The notes under the pieces were generated by a model that was not told the origin of the DNA, searched no databases, and saw only the letters and a program-made list of their open reading frames with translations. This document shows, piece after piece, positions 23,374-34,800 of a stretch of DNA of 64,000 nt. How positions within the stretch are numbered: position 1 is the stretch's first letter; each line of letters opens with the position of its first letter. Origin of the DNA: Sporothrix humicola (taxonomy: Eukaryota; Ascomycota; Sordariomycetes; Ophiostomatales; Ophiostomataceae). Both the position numbers and the translations under genes were made by a program. The stretch spans positions 496,001-560,000 of the forward strand of contig WNYE01000005.1 of assembly GCA_021396245.1 (NCBI GenBank). The letters run 5' to 3'.

Positions 23374-26300
23374 CTATTTTGCATGACAGAAATTCAAAGG
23401 ATTTTTAAAACACAGGACAGCCAACCAAAGAAGAGAGACCGTCGGTGACATGATACAGTTTCTCGATGTCTGTTCTTCTGGCTTTCACCGACTTTTACTT
23501 GAATACTCGAAAGCCCCAGTGGCCATGCGCAGATGGAGTCTATTGTGGAGAGCTGTATGGAGCTCTTCCTGCAGCTACAGCTGCATGTGCAGCCGCAATT
23601 GTGCGCCGAGAAAAAAGAGAGACAAAAGGCTGACAAGCCACGGTGAAGACGACCTTGGATACTGTCAGCAGCCACTAGAGGAACGCAACGGCCTGAAGCC
23701 ACAAGAAAGACGGTGAACAGTCGAGACGAAGCATCCCGTCGCAAATTCTTCATCTTCAGCTTCAAACCCTGTCCCTCCCGTTCCCACAGTGACTAAGGCG
23801 TATGCATGTACTTTACCGGTCTCCGTTTTTGTTTCCCATTTTCTATTTCCCCTGGGGATCTCGGTGGAGACACCTGGGACTTCAGACGCCGTAGCGTCTT
23901 CGTCCTGCCTTCTTTTCTTCTTTTCATCCTTTGCTTCTCTTGCTTCTTTTGGCGTTCTTTTCATTTGTTTTGTACTGTGTAAAATTTCGACCGTTTCTCA
24001 CTTTTGTCACCGCCATCGTTTGCAACTGCCAAAGATGGGGACGATGGGGCTGTTTGCTGACTGCCATCTCCAACCGAACTGAAAAATGAGCAAAAAAACG
24101 GGCCTCCCTTTTTGGGGCTATTTGGGGCTGGGAGGGTGACCAAAGAAATGGGTCTTGAGGATGGGTCGACAATACTACTATATGTAAATACTCAATAGCC
24201 TGGGCCTGGCCTACCGGGTAGCGGCCGGCTCGGGGCTGGCAAGGGAAGGGAGCGGGACGCTTTTCGCCCCGTTCATTTTCAACATTTCACCACCAGAAAG
24301 GACCAGGAAAGGACCACCAAAAACACCAAAAATGAGCGACAGGGGACGCTAAGAACCGGACCGCTTACAATAGCGTCCTTTTAATGGGAATTTTAATGTT
24401 TGGATCCTCAGTGGACTTCGGCGTGGGAAAATAGTGGAAGGATGTGCGTGCTCTGGCTTTGACTTTGCAGAGAACGCACTGTGCGATTGTCAGAGAGCGA
24501 GAGCTTCAGAGGAAGACAAGAAGTCAGTGATAGCCATTTGGAGTGCAGAGATTATGATGTTGAATAGATAACTCGACGAGGGAAGACTTTGACGGACCTC
24601 GCCGTTGATAAGAATCTCTTGGAAAGGAAGGCCCCATCAAAAAGAACATTTCGAAACAAAAGAAAGGAGAGAAAAGGGGGGCATTCGACTTTGAGGCGCC
24701 GTCAAATACGGAGCCCATCGTCCACTGAGATTATTTGAGATGCCCGGAGCCACGGTGCTGGTGCCCTCGCCAGGAGAGAAAATGGGAAGGACAAGAGGAG
24801 ACTTTCATGGGGCATTTCCAGGGGGCTGGCTTGTTTTTGCAGGCTTTCGTTTGTTTTTGGGTGCTCTTCTCTCTTGTTTTTGGTGGGAAACTCCTAATCT
24901 CGCAACAGGGGTGTGTGGACAAGACAAAAAAAGGTGTGGTGGACAAGTGTGGACAGATCCATAATGACGAGGACTCTGAAAAGGGGCACTCTCAAAGACA
25001 GGACGACACACAATCCAAGGGATGGCCCGTCGACATCGCCCCTCGGCCATCGATTTCTCGCCCAATGACAAACGACGAGTACCGACGATGCGCTGGGCCA
25101 GTCCTCGTTCTACGCTGGGACCTGTCTATTGGTTTTTGAGGTGTATTTTTACGAACGAAGGAGGGAGTGACGATGCAGGCAAGATAGGGGGTGGCAAAAT
25201 AAAAGACGGAAAAGATGCAAAAGAAGGAAATCAAAACGAAGAAAAAGAAAACATGCCTCATGCTTCGGTGGCCAGGGATAAGGAGTCACTGACAGCTGAG
25301 AAGAATGCCTTTTCTGTCCTTTCTTGTCTCTTGTCTTTGCTCTTTTCCCTGTCCAATAACAAGAGGCATGCCCCCACGCCTTCAGATGCAGCAGGAGGGA
25401 CTGCGAGATGGGCCTGACGCAACAAACCGCGAGAAGAAGAGGCGGTGATCAATGCGGTGAGCATCTCCGGACAGCTCACAGTCTTCACTGTGAAAATGCT
25501 GAACTCGAACAACTTCTCGACCACGAAGGAAGAGTGGAGTCTGATCCCAAAATAGGAGACGCCATCGAACAAGGAGAGAAGCCACAGAACAACAGGAATC
25601 TCAATCAAAATCAAAATAAAAAATCGCGAAAAACTCTGCACGCCAACCCCTGTAACTCAAATTTCCGGCGCCCCCAGAACCCCCAAAAAGAACCAGAAGC
25701 GACAAAAACAAGAGACAACAGCACATCTCGGATGGCCCGCGGGCACGACACTGATTTTGGGAGTCAGTGACAGTCGTCAACAGCGTCACAGCGTGTCATT
25801 TTTTTTGTGCCTGTGCGTTCTTGAGAGGCCTGGCCTAGACTTGCCACTTGCCAGACTCGGTGAAGGTGTTGCACTGCGGACCGTTCACAGCGAGCCGTTG
25901 TGCACTGGCCATTGCCGCTCTCTATTTGCAGCCAGTTGCATTTATTGCCCGGCTTCTTTCTTTCTAGAACCGAAATGGAGATTATTTGCAGGCAACACTG
26001 TGTGGTTTTGACAATGAGGCGGGAGATTTGATTTCAAAGTCATCCTGTTGACGGCTATATCCAGCCTCCTTTTGACCTTTTTATGGTGTATTTTATCCTC
26101 CTAAAATGCTCCTTGGAGGCAGTCAACTGCAAGCCATCTGGCTCCAAGATGAGACAGCAAGGATACATCTCAGTCTTGCGGCCTCACGGGCACTTTGTAT
26201 TCCCTTCCGGCCAGATGCAAGTACAGATTTCACAAGTGTCTTTGACTTGCATCCCACTTCCATCTTGCATCTTGAGACTTGTCTCTCTTTTCGTTGGACG

Positions 26301-29300
26301 CCCCTCTGTCCTTTCTCTCTGACCCTCTCTCTTTTCACTCTTTTCGACCTCTTCCCTCTTTCTCTTCTCATGGCCCCCCTGTTCCACACGCGAACCAGAC
26401 CCATGTTGGTCCCAAGATTTTAAATGGCCCCTCCATCGCCCTTGTCACCCCTGTCGCGTCGCTCCTATTTTCATATTGAGTGCTCTGTGCCCCTCTCGCT
26501 GTCCCTCATTTTCTTTTTCTTTTCTTTCACTTGTTTTCACTTATTTCGGGCACCCTGGCACCCACTAACGCGGGCGGAAGCATGCCCCGAGATGCCTTAG
26601 TACCGATCCGGTGTCCTGCTCGCTGGAGCGGGTGGGCAGAGGATGGACCATCTCCTGGCAGTTTCTTCGATTTGGCAGGGTTGATCAGAGACACTGGAGA
26701 CGCTGGAAATTGGCGATCAAGGACGAGGGAAAGAAGGAGGGTGCGCGATAAGTGCGCGACGAAGGAAAAAAAGGAAAAATACAGTCACCAACGAGTCCCA
26801 GTACCGAAATAAAAAAGTTGGAAAGACGCGACAGGAGTGGAAATGAATCCAACCCCACCTGTTTTTGTCTTTTTCTTGCTGTCTGTCACTTTGATGTTCC
26901 TCATCCCTCGGTTTTGAGTTTTGACAATGTTAATGTTGTGACTGACGAATGTGAGACTGTGTCTGTGTCTGGTTCTCAGTTCCCTCCCATCCCATTCTAT
27001 GGGTGCGATGATGTGCTCATCCATGGTCGTTCATCCGTGTCTCTTGTGGATGTGCCACCGGTCAGCTATTATCGACCAAGCATTTCTCACACTAGCCTGT
27101 TTATTTTGTTTGCGCAAAGTTCAATCCCAAATGGTAATATATCGCAAGATAAGTCGGAATGCGCCATGGAAGCTTTATCCAAAGCCACAAACACAAAATA
27201 CTCAGAGCTTATCAAAAACGCGCCAACGCAAAACTAAGCCAAGGATGCGCTGTCCAAAACGCGCCGCCTGTTTATTTTTCTTTTTCTTCTTCTTATTTTG
27301 TGCCAACTGTGTACGGAGTACATTTCAATACGAGGCGCACACCGGGCGCTGCACCTTGCTGGAAATTGCGCCAAAAAGGAGAACAGGGCTTACGACGTAA
27401 TTTAGAATAGTTGAATTAATACACTCTTTTTCAGGGCGTATTAGTGGGTTGCACGGATAATATGCAGGCGGAAGATGCCTGTGATTGTTTTAATGTAAGA
27501 TTGTGCTGGAATTTAAAAGTGATGTCGTCGACTTGCTCATCGCTCCTGCCAAAAAACAAACCAAAAGGAAACGACCTCGGCCACTGCCGTAATAGCTCGA
27601 CTGCACTATCATGTTAGTGCCCTAGTGCCCATTTATGTGCCTCGTGCCACGAGTTGGTTGTTTCCTTGTGAGTTCCCCCTCCATAACAGGCAGGCACGAC
27701 AGTCCCGTGAATCCCTAAGGTGTACAGTGTGCGCACGACAGCACACGGTTTAATAACACCCGCATCGAAAGGAAACTGGCGCATCGAGGGGCACTTTCAG
27801 TGAGAAGAGCTCCAGGACAAGGGAAAGCAATTGTCTTTTTGCGACAGAGTGGGGTCGCGCGTTGTTCTTGCATTTTGCAGCCGCTTGTGTCTTGACTCTT
27901 TTCGAATTGCGTTTTGCGCGTTGCTCTTTCCATTTGCGCTTTTTTGTCTGCTTTTCCTTTTTGTTCTTTCCTTGTCATCCGCGCCTTCCACTCGCCCTCT
28001 CGCTCTCTTCGCGCCTTCTTTCCCTCGGTATTCATGGCCCCTCAAAGCCACCCCTCTCTTTCTCGCCTTTCCCCCCTCTTCGCCGCCGCTTCCACTAGCA
28101 AAGTCTGTAGCAGGTCACTTGCTGCTGCCTTTTTTTTCATCGTCTTTTCTCTGCCTTTCATTTTGCGCGTTAGCGAGGGGTAAACCCGTTTTAGGGCGGG
28201 TTCTTCTTTTGACTCGGTCGCTCTTTCTGTCTAACTGACGCCTTTTCCAGACGACTTTTAGACGCACTTCACCCCTCAACGGTTGGTGCTTTCTCCGTCA
28301 CTCAAGTCCTTTTTCGCTGTAAAATGGCTGGCAGCGGTACCTGGCCTTTGCCACCCCAGACTTTCAGGGCCTTTTTGGGGAGCTCTAGTAAAAACTAACA
28401 GACCGAACAAACTAACAAAATGGCACGAAGTGGGATGTTTGGTGCCGTGTTAGACGTTAGACAGGTCGATGGTTTTTTTAATCGATTCATCTGACTTTGA
28501 CGGTATTTATTTTCTTTGATTTATTTCTGTGTCTTTTGACTGGCTCTTTCTTGTTGTAGAAACGAGGTCGAGGCTGCCCCTCATTTTGGATGTCGTCGCT
28601 CTTTCCCTGATGTAGGCTACGGGAGAATGGAAAGAACGAGGCACGTGAGGTGTTGTCCACTGGAGACAACATGTATATTTACAGTTGAATGTAGATTTGA
28701 AGATACTTGTTCAATATCGAAAAGAACAGAGAATCACGAAAAGGCCGCGTCGCCATCCGCCGTCCCCGGCACACATCCAAAAGTGGCTTTAGCCAATTCG
28801 TCCTCCGGAACCGTTGGCTATATTGGGACGACTTTGAGAACTTGAGAACACATCATCGCCCAAACGAGATAACCTCTTGACGTCTGCCTCTGCCTCTCTC
28901 TTTTATCCCTCCTTGCTTCGTATCTTACTTACATGCCTCGCGCCTCTTTCTTAAAGTTCTTAGACAGCCCAGATGCACGCACTCAAAACCAGCATATGAA
29001 AATGACAAGCGGCAGCATTCCAGTGGCTCGGCTTCCTGCAGCTCCCGTTCTTGTTTTTGTGTGGTGTGCTTGTGTTCTGTTGTGTCCGTCGTTCTCAGTT
29101 CTCAGAACGACCTCCTCAGAACAGTACACAGTACAGGATGTATCTTACGTGGGGTCCTGGCGCAGTTTCGAGCACGCCTCGTTAACTTGCACAAGAAGGT
29201 CACTCGTTCATCGTCCCCTCCTTTTGCATTTCCCCTCCCACGCACACGACGTAACAGAGCAGGAGGGGGCAAAGAGGGGATTGGGTGGGAAGCGTCCGAC

Positions 29301-29488
29301 GGCGCAAGCCTCACTTTTGAATTGGCTGGTGGCCGTTGATTTTCCTCGGTTTGGCCTATTTTTTTTTTATTTTTTTTTTTATTTAAATTATTTTTGCTTT
29401 GCGACGCAGCCGCGACAGCTTCGTCTGCCTCATCCTGCTCTCTCTGTTTTTCTTTTCCATCGTTTGGAGACAACCCAAACTCGCAGGA

Positions 29489-29526
29489 TCGATGCACTGC
29501 GACCATCGATGCATCGATGCAGTGGA
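29489..29526. repeat. Nested palindrome of ATCGATGCA units
   Basis: A perfect 16-bp palindrome, CATCGATGCATCGATG (29504-29519), sits next to a further GATGCA copy and is flanked by CACTGC on the left and GCAGTG on the right, so the whole segment can fold back on itself. It could be a protein-binding site or a small cruciform; no function is shown. Confidence 0.5.
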
Positions 29527-30045
29527 TAGTAGAGCTACGAACCTGTTGAGCTTGCGTCTTGCTCTGTCACGCGTGCGTTTCGTTCTCCTCTTTCTTTTTC
29601 TTGGTCTTTTTCTCGCCTTGGTCGTGTGTCCTCCTCTGCTCCTCTTCTCCGTCTTTTTGTTCCTCCTTTCCTCTTGGAGACGAGGGAACGGCTCTCTTGT
29701 CTCTTCTGTCTTGTGTCGGGACGAGGCCGAGGGCCCGACCCCACAAGCGACGCTACGACGTTCGTTTTTGCCATTTTTGGCTCTCTTTTGTCCTTTTTGT
29801 CAGTCTGTTTGTTGCCAACGGGAAAAGAACAGACGGACCGCTGAGTGAGTGAGTCTACTCGTGACTGACTCCCGTTTGAGAACTTGAAAAGAGAAAAGGC
29901 TCTCCCCTTCCGCAGCTTGCTCTTCCGGGAAAGAATAAAGAACAGGCCCATCCAATATCGAGAAAAGGCCCTTTTTGAACCCGTGGAGGCTGCAGAAATA
30001 AACAAGACAGCTCTCTTTTTCATCCATTTTCATCCATTCTCATTC

Positions 30046-30066
30046 CTTTTCTTTTCTTTTCTTTTC
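30046..30066 (+). repeat. CTTTT microsatellite
   Basis: About four to five tandem CTTTT units in a pyrimidine-rich stretch. It is a simple repeat with no assigned role. Confidence 0.5.
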
Positions 30067-31140
30067 CTCGCCTACAAGACGGATCTGGGAAGAACTCCTC
30101 GGCACTGTGGCGAGCAGGTGCGACGACAACCCGAGGGACAGTATCCGTTCACAGTAGGACAGCCTATGACGAGTTTTCACAAAACACAAAACTCTCACAA
30201 TCCAGGGCCTGGCGAAAGAGGAATGCAAAACGGGCTTCAAAGTCACAGAAGACGACGTTCATGACCCGACAAATACTTTGGACAGGCGGGGAAAGCATGC
30301 TCGCCGGGGTCGTGTACCGTTTCTCAAAATAATGTATCTCTCCCTATTATTTCCTAGCAGAGTACATTCAATACATCTCCTTCCCTTGCGTAGCAGGAGA
30401 ACCCCACCATGCGACCCGGGACCAAAGAGAGCGGGCCTGTAATGTGCAAGTAGCAGGTACCCAGCCAACCCTCCCATAGCTCATGCCGGATGACGGGGCC
30501 ATAGTGGAGCGAGGGGTGGCCGTGACTCGTAGCAGGTACCTCTCGGGGCCAATTTAAATCTCCCGGAATGAAGGAGCTAGTCCAGAAAAAGAAACAGTGG
30601 CAGAGTGGGTCGCCATTTCCCCCCATTTCCTGGGCTGATTTTTCGAAATCCCCCCTTTTATTTCTTTCCTGCACTGGACAATAGTAGGAGTAGGAGCATA
30701 GTGTCTCACAGTAACCTGCTTGTGCTAGGCCTATCATCCCCTGAAGCCTGACCCCAAGGGGCCTATATCAAGTAAACATATAGCGACAACAGGGCCTGTC
30801 GCCCATCGCACTGGCATTCATCCGCCCAGCCCCCGGCCCCAGCCACCCGCACCGCAAGATTAGCAGACGTCTTGAGTCTTGACCTCCCTTCAGCAGGCCC
30901 ACACACCATCATTCGTATTGGCGAGACAGTCTGCGCACTGTCTGTTTGTGTGCCTCTCTGCCTCTTTCCTCTGTGATGAGCGAACAATAGTTCGATGTGT
31001 CCGACGCTCCTGCTACAACAGCCCCTCCAACAAAGCCAGTGACGACCCCCGCCGCCAGTTGCTCTTTCCATTCGTCTCGACCTTGTCGCCTCCCCCTCCA
31101 CCCTCCCCCCTAGCCTTCAAGGCGAGCCCGTAATAACGAC

Positions 31141-32306
31141 CCCCGCTAACAGCGTTGCTCCCCTCGTTCCTTCCCTCTCCCCTCGTTGCCCTCTGCGCTG
31201 TTCCTACTGCTGCGCGCGCGCCGCTCTTTCGCTCTTTCCGCCCCAGTGGCCAGCACACAGTCACCCACCCACACCAGCCCAGCCCACCCGCCCAGCAACT
31301 CCATCGCTCTTTCCTCTTTCCCTCCACCCTTGCGCGCGCCGCTCCCTCTGTCTCTGTCTTTCCTCCCTCTCCCACCTCCCCTCCTTTCTTCCTTCCAGAA
31401 AAAATTCCCTCCCTTCACCCCTCTTCCTCTTGCCTCCTCTCTTTCCTTCCCTCTCTCTTTCCCCTTCTACTTTCCCTCTTCTTTTTTTTCTTCTCCCCTT
31501 TCCTCTTTCTATTCCAGCATCATCAACAAACCGCCACTTTCGACTTCTTCGTCACCACTTCTTCTTTTTCGCCTGCGCGCACTCTTCGCCTTCAGCAACC
31601 CCTTTGCCCGACAGCTCAAACTTCCCACTTGTTTGCTGCTGATCTAGAACCCATCAACCCTTCTCCAACTTTTTTCGTCAAAAGACCGGTCTTGCTCTTA
31701 CACAGCTCGGCCAGTCTTTTCGTCATCAGACATCGTGACAATATTACTCGGGCCACTCGCATCGTCGCCCTTTTCCCATCCTCTTCCCGGCCAGAGCACC
31801 CCTCCCGTCTCCCAAAGAACCCCCCTATCGATCAATCCTATGACCCGGATACCGCTGCAAATGAACTACAACGTCCAACAAAGTCCCAAAGACACCCTTT
31901 AAATCCCACGGGAGCGCGTGTGCGAGAGAGGTGCTGGGGGGCGATTTCAACTATCGTTTCTGAGAGGGATTCAAATTCGGCTTCCGACACTTGCCCGTCG
32001 TCCACTGCCGTTGTTGCTGTCTGCCGCCGTCTTCGTCGCCGTCGTTCTCGCTTTCACTGTCGACAACGCCGCCGCCGCCGTCCGCCGTCAAACATTCATC
32101 CGTTGAAGAGCTGAGACTTGAGAAACAAGATCTTGAAAGAATAGATCCCAAGAGAACAAAAGCCAACAAAAAAATCAGAAAGAGAATTTAATTCCATCGT
32201 CAAAAAGGAGCACCCAACTTTTCGACGACACACAAAAAACAAAACTCAACCAAAGCATCACCAACAAACCTCAAAAAGCAACAGCAACAGCAGCCGACAC
32301 ATCAAA
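31141..32306 (+). promoter_or_regulatory. Promoter and leader of the C2H2 transcription factor gene
   Basis: Very pyrimidine-rich on the + strand at 31150-31680, then mixed, and A/C-rich in the last 150 bases before the ATG at 32307 (context CAAAATG). The open frames in it are Ser/Pro/Phe-rich low-complexity readings of CT-rich DNA. A long leader with possible leader introns is likely, but no single intron could be placed with confidence. Confidence 0.55.
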
Positions 32307-34800
32307 ATGCCGGGTGCAAGTGTAGCCGTTATGCCGAGCGCCGCGCCTCCTGCGCCGGCCGCCGCAACCCCCACTGCTCGGAAACCTTCCGCCGCCCCGG
32401 AGAGAAAATACAAGTGCCAGTTCTGCAACCGTGCCTTCAGCAGAAGTGAGCACCGCAGCCGTCACGAGCGTTCGCGTAAGTACTTAGCGGGGTCAACCCC
32501 TAAACACCCATTTCTGCTATTCATGGAAAGAATTAATCGTGCTAACAACAACAGACACCAAAGAGAGACCTTTCAAGTGCATGAAGTGCCGGAGTACTTT
32601 TGTGCGCCGTGATCTTCTTCTGCGTCACGACCGCACCGTCCACGCAAAGGATGGCGGTGTTCCCCTGCACAGCGACGGCAAGCGCCGTGGAGGCGGTGTC
32701 ACTAAGGCGCGTGCCGTCTCCGGCCCGTCCAAGTCCACCATCGCCTCCATCGACACGGCTGCCATTGAGCAACTCGAAGCTAGCAGCGAAGGTATTTTTG
32801 ACGTCGAAACCGCTGCCATGCTTGTGGCTGACTTGCATCACAAAGCGACTGCCGCTGCCCGCTCGTCCTCGAGCAGCCCCTATGAGAACCCAAATGGCAT
32901 CCCGCCTTTCCCCCAGAACAATGCCAACATGATGGAGCCCGCCGTCACCTACCCGTCCGGCGCCATCGCCATTCCCCAGTGGGACTCATACATGGCTCAG
33001 AACGACTCCAAGTCGCATTCCATTGCCTCCAGTGCCTCGGGTGCCTTTGATGCTCCGTCTTTCGCCGTTGCCAACGCCGCCCAGCCTCTTGCCGCTCCGC
33101 TACCCTCGCTCAGCGGCCACAACATCCATGGTGCCCCCGCACCGGCATCGGTCTACCCAGAGCGTCCCCGCACCCCTGTTGAGCCGCCACCGACACCGTC
33201 AGGTTTCAAGGTCCCGCAGGTCAACAGCGACGACGAGCGCAACATCATCCTGGACAACATCCGCAACAACGACACGGAGCATGCCATCCCTGAAGGCTTC
33301 CGTGTGCCCAACATCTCGTCCATCAACCGCTACCTGTCGACGTACTTTGGCCTGTTCCACCACCACCTGCCATTCCTGAACCCGGCCTCGTTCAACCCCA
33401 CGCAGACCTCGCCCCCGCTTTTGCTGTCGGTGCTGTCCATTGGTGCTCTGTACGCCTTTGACCTCGAGCAGGCCTACATCCTGCATATCGGCTCCAAGGT
33501 CATGGTCAACCAGTTCCTGCAGAACAAGGAGAACTTCAGCTCTCGCAAGTGCCCGCTGTGGACCATGCAGAGCTCTCTGCTCAACATGATCTTTGCCAGT
33601 TGGAGCGGCGATCCGAAGGGTCTTGAGTGGGCCTGCTCAATCAAGAGTCTGCTCACCAACATGGTCTCAGGCAACCGCTATGAGCTTAAGCTGCGCCAGG
33701 AGGGTCGTGATGGCCGTGCTCCTACCCGCTCCGAGTGGGTTGAGGATGAGGGCTGCCGCCGTACCTACTACGCCGTCTACATCTTCTTCGGCCTGCTGAC
33801 CATGTCCTTCAACTACACGCCCGCCATTGGCTTCAACGAGTTTGAGGATCTGCAGCTGCCGTCCACCGAGGCGATGTGGAACCTCAACGTCGCCGATGAG
33901 GCCGCGTGGCAGGAGCAGCTCAAGGCATCGCAGACGGTCACCTTTATCGAGGCTCACGACAACCTGTTCCAGGGCGAGACCATCAAGTACAGTGCCTTTG
34001 CGACTCGCGTCATGATCAACGCCCTCTTCCTCGAGGTCTGGTACCACAAGCGCAGCCCGGAGGCTCTGCAGGACGTTGTTACCGAGTACAAGCTTCGTCT
34101 GGCTCTGGAGACGTGGGAGAAATCCCTCGAGCTCTGCGAGCCTGAGGCTTCATCGGTGCCGCTGAGCGCGCCCCACAAGGGCCACCCGCTGACCTTCAAC
34201 GCCCGCGCCATGTGCCGCAGCGCCCGTGCCCGTCTCGAGGTCGACCTCAAGACTGTGCAGGAGGCCCTTCGCTACCACGACTCGTACGAGGTGGCGGCGG
34301 CCATGTCCAACGCCCGCGACAAGGTCAAGCGCTCGGGCGAGATGCTCAAGGTCATCCAGGAGTGCTACGAGTGCATCGAGACGGCGGTCGCCCAGGGCGT
34401 CCGCTGGGTCGCGCGCACGTCGCCCACCAACTGGAGCATCGAGCACCCGCTGTGCGGCATGGATCTGATGATCATTCTCAGTCTCTGGCTGTATCGTCTG
34501 GAACACGACGAGGAGGCAGCGACCGAGGACGAGCTGAAGATGTACGAGAAGGTCCGCCATCTGTTCGAACAGGACGTCGAGGAGGCGTTTGCTACGCAGC
34601 TCAGCTCCATTGTTGCACGCCTCTGGGGCTCCATGCTCGACGAGGTTGTTGTTTGGGGTATCACGAGACTCATGGGTGAGGCTTTCCGCCTGCACTCCCA
34701 GGCCCTCGTTGGCTATGTCGATGACATTGAGGCTTCTAGTGGCGCGACTACTCCGTCCATGACCTCTCAGGGCAACGATGAGGACAGCGTTCTCTACTAA
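32307..34800 (+). CDS. C2H2 zinc-finger transcription factor with fungal regulator domain
   Basis: Exons 32307-32475 and 32555-34800 give 804 residues. Two adjacent C2H2 fingers: finger 1 uses C37, C40, H53 and H57; finger 2 uses C65, C68, H81 and H86, joined by a TKERPF linker. The 79-bp intron splits the codon of H57, the last zinc ligand of finger 1, so the fingers exist only in the spliced message. Residues 312-560 or so match the fungal-specific regulator (Fungal_trans, PF04082) type: YLSTYFGLFHHHLPFLNP, LLLSVLSIGALYA, then the ...CRRTYYAVYIFFGLL region. The finger pair (FSRSEHRSRH, FVRRDLLLRH) resembles the Adr1/Tda9/Klf1 group. It is expected to be a nuclear DNA-binding regulator; its targets are unknown. 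It lies at the end of a 17.8 kb gap, which suggests complex control. Confidence 0.93.

Larger units (their letters stand above)
16051..31140. other. Gene desert
   Basis: About 15 kb without a recognisable gene, RNA gene or intact mobile element. Base composition is mixed. Pyrimidine-rich tracts on the + strand recur at about 16140-16680, 18300-18760, 26280-26560, 27880-28260 and 29400-29660. An AT-rich island lies at about 21900-22230. Open frames up to 311 codons occur (for example - strand 16707-17642), but they are rich in R, S, W, C and P, lack recognisable motifs and overlap open frames on the other strand. One - strand segment near 23150-23370 is more protein-like and is listed separately. 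The stretch ends in the leader of the C2H2 factor, so part of it may be regulatory DNA or carry non-coding transcripts. Confidence 0.55.
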
